Part shown: positions 44,140 to 53,500 of the stretch, one piece after another
Layout: every line of letters starts with the position of its first letter
Position numbering within the stretch: the stretch's first letter is position 1
Assembly (NCBI GenBank): GCA_964585685.1
Contig: CAZPEP010000027.1
Location: 53,404-117,403, forward strand
DNA from: JALHVH01 sp964585685
GTDB lineage: Bacteria; Acidobacteriota; Aminicenantia; Aminicenantales; Saccharicenantaceae
Length of the DNA stretch: 64,000 nt
Direction of reading: 5' to 3'
Position numbers and translations under genes: made by a program
Notes under the pieces: generated by a model
Seen by the model: only the letters and a program-made list of their open reading frames with translations
Database searches by the model: none
Told to the model about the DNA's origin: nothing

Positions 44140-46086
44140 CTAGTCGAGCGTCAACACCCGGATCTTCGACCCCTCTTTCCCTCCGCGATAAACGCGCTCG
44201 ACGGCCTTCACAAAGTCCTCGGCCTTGGCATTCGGAATGTCCAAGAACTTCTGCGGGTTCCGGTCCGTCAGCGGGAACCAGGAGCTCTGGATCTGGACCA
44301 TGATCCGGTGGCCGGGCCGGAAGGTGTGGCAGACATCCGGCATCACGAACTCGATTCTTTCCGGCCTATCAGGGATGAATGGTTCCGGCCTCTCCCGGCT
44401 TTTGCGGTACTTGCCCCTGAAGGGCTCCCCCCGGACGAGCTGTTGATAACCCGCCCGATGGATCTCCGCCGGGTTCGGATCCGGGTCCGGATAATCGTTC
44501 GGATAGACGTCGATGAGCTTGACGTCGAAATCCGAGTCCGTGCCCGACGTGGAGACTTTGAACTCCACCGTGAGCGGGCCCGCGATCGTGATGTCGTGGT
44601 CCAGGGGGTCCGTTTCGTAGACCAGGACGTCGGAGCGTCGCGAAGCGAATCTTTGGTCCTCGGTCATGTAATCGCCCGGCATTCCCTCCCCGATATGTCC
44701 TAGGACCGGGACGGGTTTGTCGGGATCGCTGAAATATTCATCGAACGCGTCGGCCTCGTCCGGGGCCGGATCGAAGGAGAGCTTGCCCGCCGGGCCGAGA
44801 TACAGGGCCTTTTCGCGGGCCTCCTTTGGAGGCCATGCGTCAAAGCGCCGCCACTGGTTTGTCCCCGTCTCAAAAAGCCAGGCTTTCGGGACCGGAGCTT
44901 CCTTCGACGCCTTCAGGCCGTCTCCCTTGTCCTTCAGGTGGTAAACGAAGAAAGGCAGCTCGATATTGTCGCGGAAGAACTCCCCGGTCTTGGAGCCGAA
45001 GTCCAGGTTTCCGAGCTTGTCGCCGTCCATATCGGCCCATCCGCCGTGAAGCCACGGACCCATGACGAGGGTGTTGGGAGCGGACGGCCCGTTCTCCTCC
45101 AGGGCTCGGAAGAGCTTCAGCGGACCGGCCAGGTCCTCCGCGTCGAACCAACCGCCCACGAACAGGACGGCCGGCTTGATGTTTTTCATATGGGGGGCGA
45201 GAGCCCGGCACCGCCAGAACTCATCATAGTTGGGATGAGCCAGGGTATCGTTCCAATACGGGTTCTCGTTCTTGAGGTATTTCTCGTTGCTGTTTGCGAG
45301 CGGCCCCATGCGCAAGTAGAAGTCGTATGCGTCCGGCGTGCCGAAATTGAAACGGGGGCCCCTCTCCGGGCGGGAAGGCCCCGCCGGACGAGGCTTGAAA
45401 GCCGAATAGAAGCCGAAGTTGGCCGCCAGGAAAAAGGCGCCGTTGTGGAAGGTGTCATCGCCGTCCGCGGTATCCCCCACCGGTGCCTGGGGCGAGGCGG
45501 CTTTGAGAGCGGGATGGGCGTCGATCATCCCGTGAGCGACAAAGAAGCCCGGATACGAGATCCCCCAAGTGCCGACCTTCCCGTTATTGTTGGGGACATG
45601 TTTCACGAGCCAGTCGATCGTGTCATAGGTATCCGTGCTCTCGTCGGTATCCGCGGGGCCCGAAAGCCGGGTCTTGTGAAACGGAATATCGACGAATACC
45701 CCTTCGGCCATATACCGCCCCCGCACGTCCTGATAGGCGAAGATGAATCCCTCTTTTTCGAATACCTCGGAGGGGCCGAGCACGGCCCGGTAATTGTCGA
45801 TCCCGTAAGGAGCGATCGAATAGGGCGTCCTCTGCATCAGGATCGGAAAGGTCCGGCTGAGATCCTTGGGCACATAAACAGTCGTGAAGAGCCTGACGCC
45901 GTCCCGCATCGGGATGCGGTAATCATACTTCGTATAGTTGGCCCTGGTATATTCGAGTTGTTTGCGAGCCAATTCTTCTTGACTCTCTCCCCGGGCGAAA
46001 GAGGCAGGTCCCGTCAGCGATCCCAGGACGAAGGCCAAAAGAACCTTGATCGTCCACGTTCTTAGGGTTCTATCGAACTTGTTCAT
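44140..46086 (-). CDS. CocE/NonD-family hydrolase (X-Pro dipeptidyl-peptidase S15-like)
   Basis: 648 residues from the ATG at 46086 with AAGGAGG in front. A signal peptide ends near SFARG, so it is exported. The hydrolase core runs from RIPMRDGVRLFTTVYVP to the nucleophile elbow WGISYPGFF (Ser177) and carries GGWFDAEDLAGPLKLF near the acid. The C-terminal third is the jelly-roll domain of the family (LTVEFKVSTSGTDSDFDVKL). It cleaves acyl, ester or peptide bonds, probably peptides ending X-Pro. The adjacent peptidase fusion on the other strand fits a peptide-degrading set. Promoter at 46114-46143. Confidence 0.85.
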   Translation of the reverse strand: MNKFDRTLRTWTIKVLLAFVLGSLTGPASFARGESQEELARKQLEYTRANYTKYDYRIPMRDGVRLFTTVYVPKDLSRTFPILMQRTPYSIAPYGIDNYRAVLGPSEVFEKEGFIFAYQDVRGRYMAEGVFVDIPFHKTRLSGPADTDESTDTYDTIDWLVKHVPNNNGKVGTWGISYPGFFVAHGMIDAHPALKAASPQAPVGDTADGDDTFHNGAFFLAANFGFYSAFKPRPAGPSRPERGPRFNFGTPDAYDFYLRMGPLANSNEKYLKNENPYWNDTLAHPNYDEFWRCRALAPHMKNIKPAVLFVGGWFDAEDLAGPLKLFRALEENGPSAPNTLVMGPWLHGGWADMDGDKLGNLDFGSKTGEFFRDNIELPFFVYHLKDKGDGLKASKEAPVPKAWLFETGTNQWRRFDAWPPKEAREKALYLGPAGKLSFDPAPDEADAFDEYFSDPDKPVPVLGHIGEGMPGDYMTEDQRFASRRSDVLVYETDPLDHDITIAGPLTVEFKVSTSGTDSDFDVKLIDVYPNDYPDPDPNPAEIHRAGYQQLVRGEPFRGKYRKSRERPEPFIPDRPERIEFVMPDVCHTFRPGHRIMVQIQSSWFPLTDRNPQKFLDIPNAKAEDFVKAVERVYRGGKEGSKIRVLTLD

Positions 46087-46113
46087 AAAACGGCTCCTCC
46101 TTGATCTTCCCGG

Positions 46114-46143
46114 ATAATATTCCGCGCCTCGGATCGGTGTCAA
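46114..46143 (-). promoter_or_regulatory. Promoter of the CocE/NonD gene
   Basis: Minus strand exact TTGACA (46138-46143), 18 bases, TATTAT (46114-46119), and the AAGGAGG site about 15 bases later. Confidence 0.7.
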
Positions 46144-46221
46144 GAACTCCAAGGCCGGCTTGCCGGAGCCATGGTCCGGGGTCGTTGGTTCGGATTCCAG
46201 GTGTTTCGGCGAATTCGATAG

Positions 46222-46266
46222 CGCGCCCGGTCCGATTCGAACGGACGACCTGCGGATTCGAAGTCA
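46222..46266 (-). other. tRNA-Arg(TCG) 3' fragment, attachment site of the element
   Basis: On the minus strand it runs from the anticodon loop CTTCGAA (anticodon TCG) through the T arm GTCCG-TTCGAAT-CGGAC to the acceptor strand CGGGCGC and discriminator G. The 5' half with D arm is missing; the sequence in its place leads to the integrase. The core chromosome lies on the acceptor side. This is what remains at one side when an element inserts within a tRNA gene; the intact tRNA is then rebuilt at the other end. Confidence 0.7.
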
Positions 46267-46279
46267 TAGGCCCTGTCCC

Positions 46280-47449
46280 TTAATGAGTTGATACTGCAAC
46301 ACTTGCGCTCTCCCGATCTTGGGTTTGTGCCACATTTGTGCCACATTCCCCGGGTGTCATCGAGAAGAAATCGGCCAGGGCCTTTGCTGCGGCCTGGTCG
46401 CGTTCCGGAGTCAGGTGCAGGTAGATCTCGGTCGTCCTCTGGCTCTTGTGATTGAGAAGCGTTTGAGCGGCGAGCCTCCCGGCCTTCTCTTCAACGCGGA
46501 TGCCGGCATTGGCCCGGAGGTCGTGAAACCTCAGGAGGTCCGGAGCGTCGAGCCCGGCCTTCTTCTTAGCTGCCTCCCACCACTTCTTGAGGTCGTTCCA
46601 TTTGGTCCCGGTCTTTGGGTTTGTAAAGATGTATTCGCCTGTGCCTGGGATCGCTTTGAGGATCGCCGCCAGGTCATCCCCCATCCTGAAGGTCTGCCAC
46701 TCTTGAGTCTTGGACACCCAGGCCGTCAAGAGCATCCTAGTGAGGTCGATATCCTTTCGTTTCAGATTCAGGATGTCGCTCTTTCTCAAGCCCGTCCGCA
46801 CGGCAACCTGGATGATCGGCCTGAGCCTTGGGTCGGCCGCCTTGATAAGGCGGGCGTATTCCTCGAGGCTCAAGATCTTGTGCTGCCGGCGGTTCTCCGG
46901 ATAGAAGGTGACGTCGGCAACCGGGTTGATGCCCTGGAAGAGCTTCTTTTTCCGAGCGACGTTGAACAGGTTCCTGAGTGTGGCGAGTTCGCGGTTGATG
47001 GTCGTTCCGTTCATCTTCCGCACGGGCTGTCCTTCCTTGGCCTCACGCTTTCTATTAATGGTGATAGCCTCTTCTCTTCTCAGCGCCTGATAAGCCTCGA
47101 CGAGCTCCGGCGTAATCCTCGACAAAGGCCGCTCTCCGAAGAAGGCCTTCAGGTGTGCAATGTGGCCGCGCACGGTGCGGATGTTCCGGACCGGATTCGG
47201 GCGATCGACGATGATCTCGAGATACTGTTCGGCGAAATCCGAGAAGTGGACGATCTTTTTCTTCATCGAGACCAGGGTGCCGCGCCCGACATCCGTTGCT
47301 CTCTGGCCCAGCTGTTTCAGGGCTTCAGTCTTATTATGACTGCCCCGTTCCCGGATCCTCTTATCATCGATCCAGTAGTCGAGCCACCAGACCTTTCCGC
47401 GCCGATAGATACGGCCCTGGCCGGGTATCCGAACGAATTGCTGACTCAT
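46280..47449 (-). CDS. int: Tyrosine-recombinase integrase
   Basis: 389 residues. An N-terminal arm-type domain (about 1-60) and a SAM-like core-binding domain (65-170) precede the catalytic domain. The active-site residues are all visible: Arg222 in TGLRKSDIL, His309 and Arg312 in HDLR, His334 in LLNH, and the nucleophile Tyr343 in EIYLHL. It inserts and excises the element at the tRNA-Arg site 15 bases beyond its stop codon. It overlaps the upstream excisionase-like gene by four bases (ATGA) and is translated from the same message. Confidence 0.95.
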   Translation of the reverse strand: MSQQFVRIPGQGRIYRRGKVWWLDYWIDDKRIRERGSHNKTEALKQLGQRATDVGRGTLVSMKKKIVHFSDFAEQYLEIIVDRPNPVRNIRTVRGHIAHLKAFFGERPLSRITPELVEAYQALRREEAITINRKREAKEGQPVRKMNGTTINRELATLRNLFNVARKKKLFQGINPVADVTFYPENRRQHKILSLEEYARLIKAADPRLRPIIQVAVRTGLRKSDILNLKRKDIDLTRMLLTAWVSKTQEWQTFRMGDDLAAILKAIPGTGEYIFTNPKTGTKWNDLKKWWEAAKKKAGLDAPDLLRFHDLRANAGIRVEEKAGRLAAQTLLNHKSQRTTEIYLHLTPERDQAAAKALADFFSMTPGECGTNVAQTQDRESASVAVSTH

Positions 47450-47703
47450 ATTTCTGCCTCCCTTGCGATTGTTTTAAGAATCTTCGCTGTCTCCCGCTTC
47501 GTTGTAACTTGCGGATGCATGAACCGCTCGAGGTCTTCGCGGCGAATTCGCCAGGCCCGTCCGACCTTGAAGCCTAGGAGCTTGCCACCCCAGACGAGCC
47601 GAAGCGTCGTCACGCGACCGACGTGGAGAATCGAGGCGACCTGACGGAGCGTATAGATCCTCTCGAAATCAACACTCGTTCTATTGTGTCCTTTATTGTT
47701 CAT
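47446..47703 (-). CDS. Excisionase-family HTH protein, upstream of integrase
   Basis: 85 residues. YTLRQVASILHVGRVTTLRL to GRAWRIRREDLERFM (about 17-63) is the winged-helix HTH_17 pattern of AlpA/Xis proteins. In such elements the protein guides integrase or represses the divergent promoter. There is no ribosome-binding site; its -10 box is only nine bases before the ATG. Confidence 0.8.
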   Translation of the reverse strand: MNNKGHNRTSVDFERIYTLRQVASILHVGRVTTLRLVWGGKLLGFKVGRAWRIRREDLERFMHPQVTTKRETAKILKTIAREAEI

Positions 47704-47712
47704 TTATGTTCT

Positions 47713-47742
47713 ATAATAACCCATAGAGTTATCCTTTGTCAA
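47713..47742 (-). promoter_or_regulatory. Promoter of the excisionase-integrase unit
   Basis: Minus strand exact TTGACA (47737-47742), 18 bases, TATTAT (47713-47718), nine bases before the ATG, so the mRNA would be almost leaderless. Its -35 lies only 11 bases from the -35 of the opposite promoter (GTCAA-N11-TTGAC arrangement). Confidence 0.65.
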
Positions 47743-47753
47743 GATTAACGTTG

Positions 47754-47782
47754 TTGACCTTTCCCGGAAGTGTTTCTATATT
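47754..47782 (+). promoter_or_regulatory. Promoter of the AlpA-like gene
   Basis: TTGACC (47754-47759), 17 bases, TATATT (47777-47782), nine bases before the ATG. A GGGGAGG run touches the ATG, too close for a normal ribosome-binding site. Confidence 0.65.
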
Positions 47783-47791
47783 AGGGGAGGT

Positions 47792-47965
47792 ATGGAAAAG
47801 CAGCTTTTGACCATCGCGGAGCTACAGGAATATCTGTCCATCAGCCGAACCACAGTCTTTAACCTGATGAAGGCCAAACGCATCAAGTATGCCCGCGTAG
47901 GTCGCCGCGTCCTGTTCAGAAAAAGCGACATCGACGACTTTATCCAGAAAAGTATTGTTAAATAG
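47792..47965 (+). CDS. AlpA/excisionase-type HTH protein
   Basis: 57 residues: MEKQLLTIAELQEYLSISR at the start, RVGRRVLFRKSDIDDFIQ near the end, the whole of a HTH_17 (MerR-like) DNA-binding domain. It is transcribed away from the excisionase-integrase pair from an overlapping divergent promoter. The likely role is to control the switch between integrated and excised states, or to activate excision. It shares the fold with the 47446-47703 protein but is not a close copy. Confidence 0.75.
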   Translation: MEKQLLTIAELQEYLSISRTTVFNLMKAKRIKYARVGRRVLFRKSDIDDFIQKSIVK

Positions 47966-48272
47966 CTGGACTGAGAATTCCCCCGACCCTCTTCCGTCCA
48001 TCTAAGTGAGGCCCGCTCCGCCCTCGGGCGTCACGCGGCATCGGGGGGGTCGGGCGCCAGCCGCCTCCCCAGGCCTCAACTCTCGGTCGTATGCGATATA
48101 GGCAGATTAACCTCATGACTCCCTGGCCAAGGCCATCGCCCGAGCAATAAAGTAAGTTGACACGTACATTCAGCAGGACATATCATTCTAAACATCCGAC
48201 AAGGGGCAAAATGTTGAGGCTTCCTCAGCAATAGAAAAGAGGCTCTTGTCCTATTGATGGGGAGATTTGACA
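47966..48272. other. Intergenic region after the AlpA-like gene
   Basis: No gene supported. It contains CCCGACCC (47982-47989) and GGGTCGGG (48047-48054), an inverted repeat with a 57-base loop, and the promoter at 48157-48186. Nothing else stands out. Confidence 0.4.
48157..48186 (+). promoter_or_regulatory. Promoter of the two-gene unit with the GGCT-HEPN gene
   Basis: Exact TTGACA (48157-48162), 18 bases, TATCAT (48181-48186). The leader is about 80 bases, ending with GGGGAG eight bases before the ATG at 48273. Confidence 0.7.
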
Positions 48273-48683
48273 ATGGCAGGATACTCGAGGCTATACCTGA
48301 TTGGTGACATCGGAGGGTTCATGGGAGCTGACGGGGTCAATCCCATCGAGTTCCTAGTTCTTGTCGGTGACGCAGACCGTCAATGGCTCGAGCCCCACTA
48401 CTTCGACAAATCTATCGCACCGATTGGCCGGCTTCGGGTCATCGTGCCGGCCAGGCAAGACCACCCAGATTCCTTGCTAGATGCATGTATCGCTTTCTGC
48501 CCTAGGTATTTCAAGTCCTGTCCATCGCTTGCGGAGGTCGACTCAGCTCTTCGAGATGCGGTCCGCCTCGACTTTGATGCTCATCCTAACGAAATCCTTC
48601 CAGCATGGGCTAGGCTGCGAGAGGAGGCAAGACCGCTATTCGCCGGGATGCATATTTGGCAAGCCGATCTGGTGCCAATTTAA
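48273..48683 (+). CDS. Unknown protein, partner of the GGCT-HEPN gene
   Basis: 136 residues from the ATG with GGGGAG eight bases upstream. It begins MAGYSRLYLIGDIGGFMG, with several short beta-type runs and IVPARQDHPDSLLDACI in the middle, and no membrane span or signal. I do not recognise the family. It ends nine bases before the GGCT-HEPN start, so the two form an operon, an arrangement that would fit a toxin with its antitoxin or a two-subunit effector. Confidence 0.6.
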   Translation: MAGYSRLYLIGDIGGFMGADGVNPIEFLVLVGDADRQWLEPHYFDKSIAPIGRLRVIVPARQDHPDSLLDACIAFCPRYFKSCPSLAEVDSALRDAVRLDFDAHPNEILPAWARLREEARPLFAGMHIWQADLVPI

Positions 48684-48692
48684 AGGACAGGA

Positions 48693-49580
48693 ATGGAACC
48701 CCCAAAAGATATCAATCTGCCGTTCTTCGCCTATGGACTCTTCAGGCCTGGACAGTTAGCCTACTTTCAACTTCATGAATTCGTTAGAAAAATGATTGAA
48801 TCGGCCTCTGTTCCGGGAAGCCTTCTGCTGCGTGACGGTCTGCCGATACTCGACCCAAAGGGGTTCGGACATATCGAGGGCGCGCTTTTGACATTCTTAC
48901 CAAATCAGGCCGCAGAAGCATATGGCCGCATATCTTCTATGGAGCCAGACAAGCACTATCTCTGGCTCGAAACGCAAGCCGGAGACAAACTCGTTAACGT
49001 ATTGGCCGGACGATCTCCAAGCAAAGGCAGCGTGCCCCTCGATAAGAAGCCGTGGAACGGATGGAAAGATCCCCTGTTCACAGATGCTCTTTATGTGGTG
49101 AAAGAGACCTTCCTCAAATCGCGAGACGAGGATTTACGCTTCAATCCTCAGGACAACGACTGGGATCTAAAGCCTTTGTTCAGACTGCAGATGGCTTACC
49201 TCCTGCTATGGTCTTCCATCGAGCGCTACGTATCGCTGCGCTACCACCTTGGCGACAAGGTCAAAGAAAAGGTTGACAAGCTCGCCGAAGAGCCGGCATT
49301 TGCCAGGGGGCTTCAGCTTTTCGTCAAAGGTCGACGCGAAGTCTACCGCGCTGATCGCCCTAGAGATAAAGAAGTCCTTGATCCTACCTCGCCGAAGAAG
49401 TCGATCAACTACTATTATCAGGTACGATCCAACATCACCCACAGGGGCAAGGGGGTTTTCCGAGACTACGAACTGCTTAAGGATTCGCTGGGGGAGCTAT
49501 TGCCGATATTCCACAGAGTATTGGAAGCGGCTAGACAAGATGCTTCTATACCCGACAATCGGTTCCAGAGGATGGATTGA
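48693..49580 (+). CDS. GGCT-like domain fused to a HEPN-type domain
   Basis: 295 residues. The N-terminus has FFAYGLFRPGQLA (11-23), the gamma-glutamylcyclotransferase/AIG2 start motif, and HIEGALLTF (60-68) in the place of the family's beta-strand with the substrate-facing residue. The C-terminal half (about 160-280) is all helical and carries R245-SNIT-H250, the Rx4H motif of HEPN ribonucleases, in a fitting context (QVRSNITHRG). The simplest reading is a HEPN RNase controlled or modified by a GGCT-fold domain. I know of no described system with this pair. The second gene of the unit with 48273-48683. Confidence 0.6.
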   Translation: MEPPKDINLPFFAYGLFRPGQLAYFQLHEFVRKMIESASVPGSLLLRDGLPILDPKGFGHIEGALLTFLPNQAAEAYGRISSMEPDKHYLWLETQAGDKLVNVLAGRSPSKGSVPLDKKPWNGWKDPLFTDALYVVKETFLKSRDEDLRFNPQDNDWDLKPLFRLQMAYLLLWSSIERYVSLRYHLGDKVKEKVDKLAEEPAFARGLQLFVKGRREVYRADRPRDKEVLDPTSPKKSINYYYQVRSNITHRGKGVFRDYELLKDSLGELLPIFHRVLEAARQDASIPDNRFQRMD

Positions 49581-49698
49581 GCTTATCGCCCCCTGCCTCT
49601 CTCGCGACCTAGCAAGTGATGCATAATCCGTCCTCGAACTTCCACGGAATAGGGAGAGCCCTGGCGTCACCGAATCTCCAGGCCTCAATCTACTAAGA

Positions 49699-50301
49699 TC
49701 AGCCCACGGTCTTTCTTTTTCTGGTCAAAGCAAGAGCGTCCGCCAGATTAGAAGTGCCCATCAGAGTAAGAATCGCTTTTTGATAGGCCAACGTCAGCTC
49801 GGTCTCGACATCAACATTAATGAGGTCCATCAGGTAGCTGATGCCGTCCCTGCCATCTGGCGCCTCAGCAACGCTGCCCACTGCATATCTTGCTAGTTCC
49901 TGGGGATCCGGATGGCTGAGTTTATCGCACGGATTGAAGTCCGTGTACAGAACGTGATCCAAACCGCAGAATCCTTGCAGATCGCGGACCACGACCGCGT
50001 TTGAAGCAGAACTCTCCCGGTACTCTCTCGCAAGGCCTTCGTTTCCTGTTTCACGACGCCATAGCATGCTCCTGGCATTCTGAAGCGAAATCCCGTCCTG
50101 AAGTACAAACACCTTAGCCTTAACGGGCTTGCCACAATTATGGGGCGCAACGGTTGGTGCACCGCCCCTCGTTCGGGAAATCCACACATATTCCACTGGG
50201 AATGGCGTCATCGTCTGAATTTCGTCTGATACGCGCTTGCCTATTTCAGGGCCGGGATCGCTTATGAGAGAGCCATAAGCCAAGATACTTATTCCGCCCA
50301 T
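49699..50301 (-). CDS. Gamma-glutamylcyclotransferase-like protein
   Basis: 200 residues from the ATG at 50301, chosen because it puts the YGSL motif at residues 9-12 (ISILAYGSLIS) where the family has it; an in-frame ATG at 50331 is also possible. Glu84 in WRRETG lies where GGCT enzymes carry a conserved acid. The family releases 5-oxoproline from gamma-glutamyl peptides, or acts on gamma-glutamylamines; island copies often have unknown roles. It is on the opposite strand to the GGCT-HEPN gene, end to end, and has quite different sequence. Confidence 0.6.
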   Translation of the reverse strand: MGGISILAYGSLISDPGPEIGKRVSDEIQTMTPFPVEYVWISRTRGGAPTVAPHNCGKPVKAKVFVLQDGISLQNARSMLWRRETGNEGLAREYRESSASNAVVVRDLQGFCGLDHVLYTDFNPCDKLSHPDPQELARYAVGSVAEAPDGRDGISYLMDLINVDVETELTLAYQKAILTLMGTSNLADALALTRKRKTVG

Positions 50302-50591
50302 GTCTCGCTGCTCCAACGCGGCAGATGGCAACGCCGCAAGTCAGCCGGCGACGGGTTCTGTCGGGTTTGATAGGGTTGGTTGGTGTTGATAGTCTCTTTC
50401 ATCCCATCGTAGATCTCAATGAGAACGCGGTTGACTCGACGGCAAGTGTAGGAAGAAGCTAGCGTACCGCTATCCAGTCCACACCGCAGTGCGAAACACT
50501 GTACCTCGTCCCTTTGGAATGTCGGATCGGATGAGCCACTATCTGCTAGCTTCTGACGACTTTCAGCCGAACTTCTCATCCAACACATCAT
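50289..50591 (-). CDS. Doubtful ORF between the methylase and GGCT genes
   Basis: 100 codons, overlapping the methylase end by 29 bases and the GGCT start by 13. It fills the only real gap in this strand's gene order, but there is no ribosome-binding site, no recognisable family, and the composition is not clearly coding. Listed so the gap is accounted for. Confidence 0.25.
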   Translation of the reverse strand: MMCWMRSSAESRQKLADSGSSDPTFQRDEVQCFALRCGLDSGTLASSYTCRRVNRVLIEIYDGMKETINTNQPYQTRQNPSPADLRRCHLPRWSSETWAE

Positions 50592-53500
50592 ATTTCTCTA
50601 GGCAGATTCGCTTTGTTCTGAACTCGTTAAATACTTCCTCCTCATAACGCTTCAAGACGTCGAACGAGTCAAGGATGAACTCATATTCTGCTCTATTGAG
50701 CGCAAAGAATATTTTCGCGACAACCGCATCAATTTCGGCGTCTGCGTAGGCACGCTCGTGCTCGGACAGATAGGCTTTTGTGTCCGAAACGGTCTTCATA
50801 GAACCAGGCAGTTGTTGGCGGAGCAGGTCTCTAAGTCCATCCATTTCTCGACCCGTGCACATGAGTCCGACGACTAATTCACTCAGTCGAAAGAAACCTG
50901 GAGATTCGGGGGACGGACGCGGCAACGGAAAGCTGTCGAGGAGTGTCATCGTAAGATGCTTGCTCGCGAGCTGTTTGCGCGCGATGAAATCTAAAGGAGT
51001 GGAGTTCATCCACGCGAGCCAACAAATAAAAACCCATTCTGACCCAGCAGGAACCGCAACCGTGGGGACAGTGTCTCCGCAAATGGACTGGGGCGGAATG
51101 CAGGCGGCAATGACACTTCTTCGCATGCTTGGATCTGCAATGTTTCCATAGCCGATCCGATAATACGCCCAGCGGTTACCAAGCTTGCCAGGGACGTTAG
51201 CCTTTGCTACATACCATTGAGGCTTGATGATTTTCGCGGTACAGTCGAACGGAGCAACTCCCCATCGAGAACTCGCCCCTCGGCCAGAGATGAATTGCTT
51301 CGCTCGGTAATCGTAACGATCAATCATCCGCCCCTCGTAAACGGGGAGTCCATCTCCCCTATCGTTGAACCGATCGCGGTCGTTGCCCATATCTAATTCT
51401 CGTAAGAGATCTCGATGAGGATAGCCACTACATACTTCTCCAGATCGGGGAGCCGTTTTATAAAGCCTTGCGGTAAGGTCCGCATCGAAGGGATTCCGGA
51501 CACTGGGCACTGCAAATAACTCAGGGGATTGGGCCATTACATCCTGATGACGTAACCGAATCGAGTTCGTACGCAGGGCGGCCAACTCTTCCAAACTACT
51601 TATCCGAAACGCAGCCGTGAAGTCCTGTCGATCAGTTTGAGGGCGAGCTACGTAGATACAAACTGAATTCACACTTACGTCAAACCATTGCCGCTGGATA
51701 TTGTTTAATACAAATAGCGCTGAGAGTCTCCGGGTGCTCAGCAATTCTTTGCGAATTCCTGACGTGTTCGCTCCCGTCGCAAAAAGGCCCGGGACTACTT
51801 GAGCGGCAGTGCGCCCTGTGTCGAGTGCGTGCTCGACAAACATCCTATAAACATTGAAGTCGCCCTTTCCCAGATTGCCTTCGGCGAAGCGGGTGTAGCG
51901 TCCCGAAGACTTCATGAACAGCACGCTCGAGTACAGACTCCGTGTGTATTCGCCCCAAGATTGCGAAATTGTGCTATCCTCAAGTATCTCAGCGATGGCG
52001 GCTTTCTGTTCAGATTCAGATTTTGCACGGAAATTATCGATATAACGGCCGAAGAACTGAGCGCGATCCGGGCTCATCGCCTGCCAAGGAGGATTACCGA
52101 GCACACAGTCAAATCCTCCCTGGGCGACCACCTCGGGGAAAGCCAAATGCCAGTGGAAGAATTGGTACTGTCCTGAGAGGCGCTCCACGTCTGCCGCGAT
52201 CTCAGTTGACAAAGGAAGACCGCCCACGATGCCGTTCAGGTGTTCCCGTGTAACGCCCGTGGCGCCCGCCTCGCGGCCAGGATCGCGAAAGTATTTACGG
52301 ATGACGAAGGCAGCGCACCATGCATCGGCGAGCTGTTTCTTTTGGCGATAGTCATCGGTTTGTTCGTATCGACGGAGGCACATCTCCTTGGCACGGATGT
52401 CCTCTGGCCGACCGTCGGGCATCTCCTCCAGCGCGGCGGCGACCTGCTGAAGGTGGGCCTGGGTCTCAGCTTCCTGCTTGGCGAAGATTGGCCCTAATCC
52501 GTTGCGTGCGGCCTTGTTTATCTTCTTCAGAACCATGCAGACTTTCTTGTCATCCCCTTCGACGGGTGTGAAGGCCTCATCAGGGAGACCCGCGCTTATC
52601 AATCGGGGCGTGGCGCCCAACAGACTGTTACCAACGCGGATATGGTGGTCTAGAAACGAAAGAGGCTTGCCGGGCTCAAGGGCCTCCAGCCATAGGCTCA
52701 CACGGCAAAGTTCAGCTGCCATCGGGTTTAAATCAACACCATAGAGGCAACGACCGATTACATCACGTATTGCATGCTGATAGCGGAGCGGCGAGGCTTC
52801 GCTTTCTCCCTCGGCTAACGCACGTACTCGTGCTAGATGCCGAGCTAGCCGGTGCGCCGCGCCCATAAGGAAGTGGCCTGAGCCGACAGCCGGATCGCAG
52901 ACCTTGAGAGCGAGGATCGCCTTTTCGGCTTCACGCCCCACCTTCCCCTTGATGGCCTCCTCAACCACAGGGTCGAGAGCTGAGTCGAGAAGGCATTGGA
53001 CGAGCGAGTCCGGCGTATAGTAGGAACCAGAGGTCTTGCGTTCATTTCCAGAAAAATCGGCGAAAGTAAAACGCGCGCCGTCGGCACTGATCTGAGGAGT
53101 GAGCGCAAGAAGGCTTTCATAGACTCCACCCAGCTCCTCGGCGCCAAGATTCCTGTAATCAACGGGACGAAGGACCTTGCCTTGACGCGTGAACGCAAGA
53201 AAACGAAGCGCTTCTAGAAAGTCGTGATTTGTAAGCTCGGCATCGTTTAAGGCCTGAGTCGAGGCCGGGTCCCAAAGGAAACTCCCAAGTGCAGGAAGTG
53301 CTAACTGTTCGCGCACGGAAGCCGAGTCAGCGTTGCCCGATAAGGCTCCTACTAGGAGCTGGAATTGCCGCCACAAATCGCCATGACGGCTGCCCTTAAT
53401 CCTGCCAGCCATGTCGCGCAGCCGGGTGGAGCTGTAGTGCATTGTATAGCGTTCGCGTGCGATACGCGCCGCATCGGAGTCGTCAGCTGGGTGGAGCAGT

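Noticed and set aside
46222..46310. Complete tRNA-Arg gene
   Set aside because: Only the 3' part from the anticodon loop is present; bases 5' of it do not form an acceptor strand, a D arm or a matching anticodon stem.
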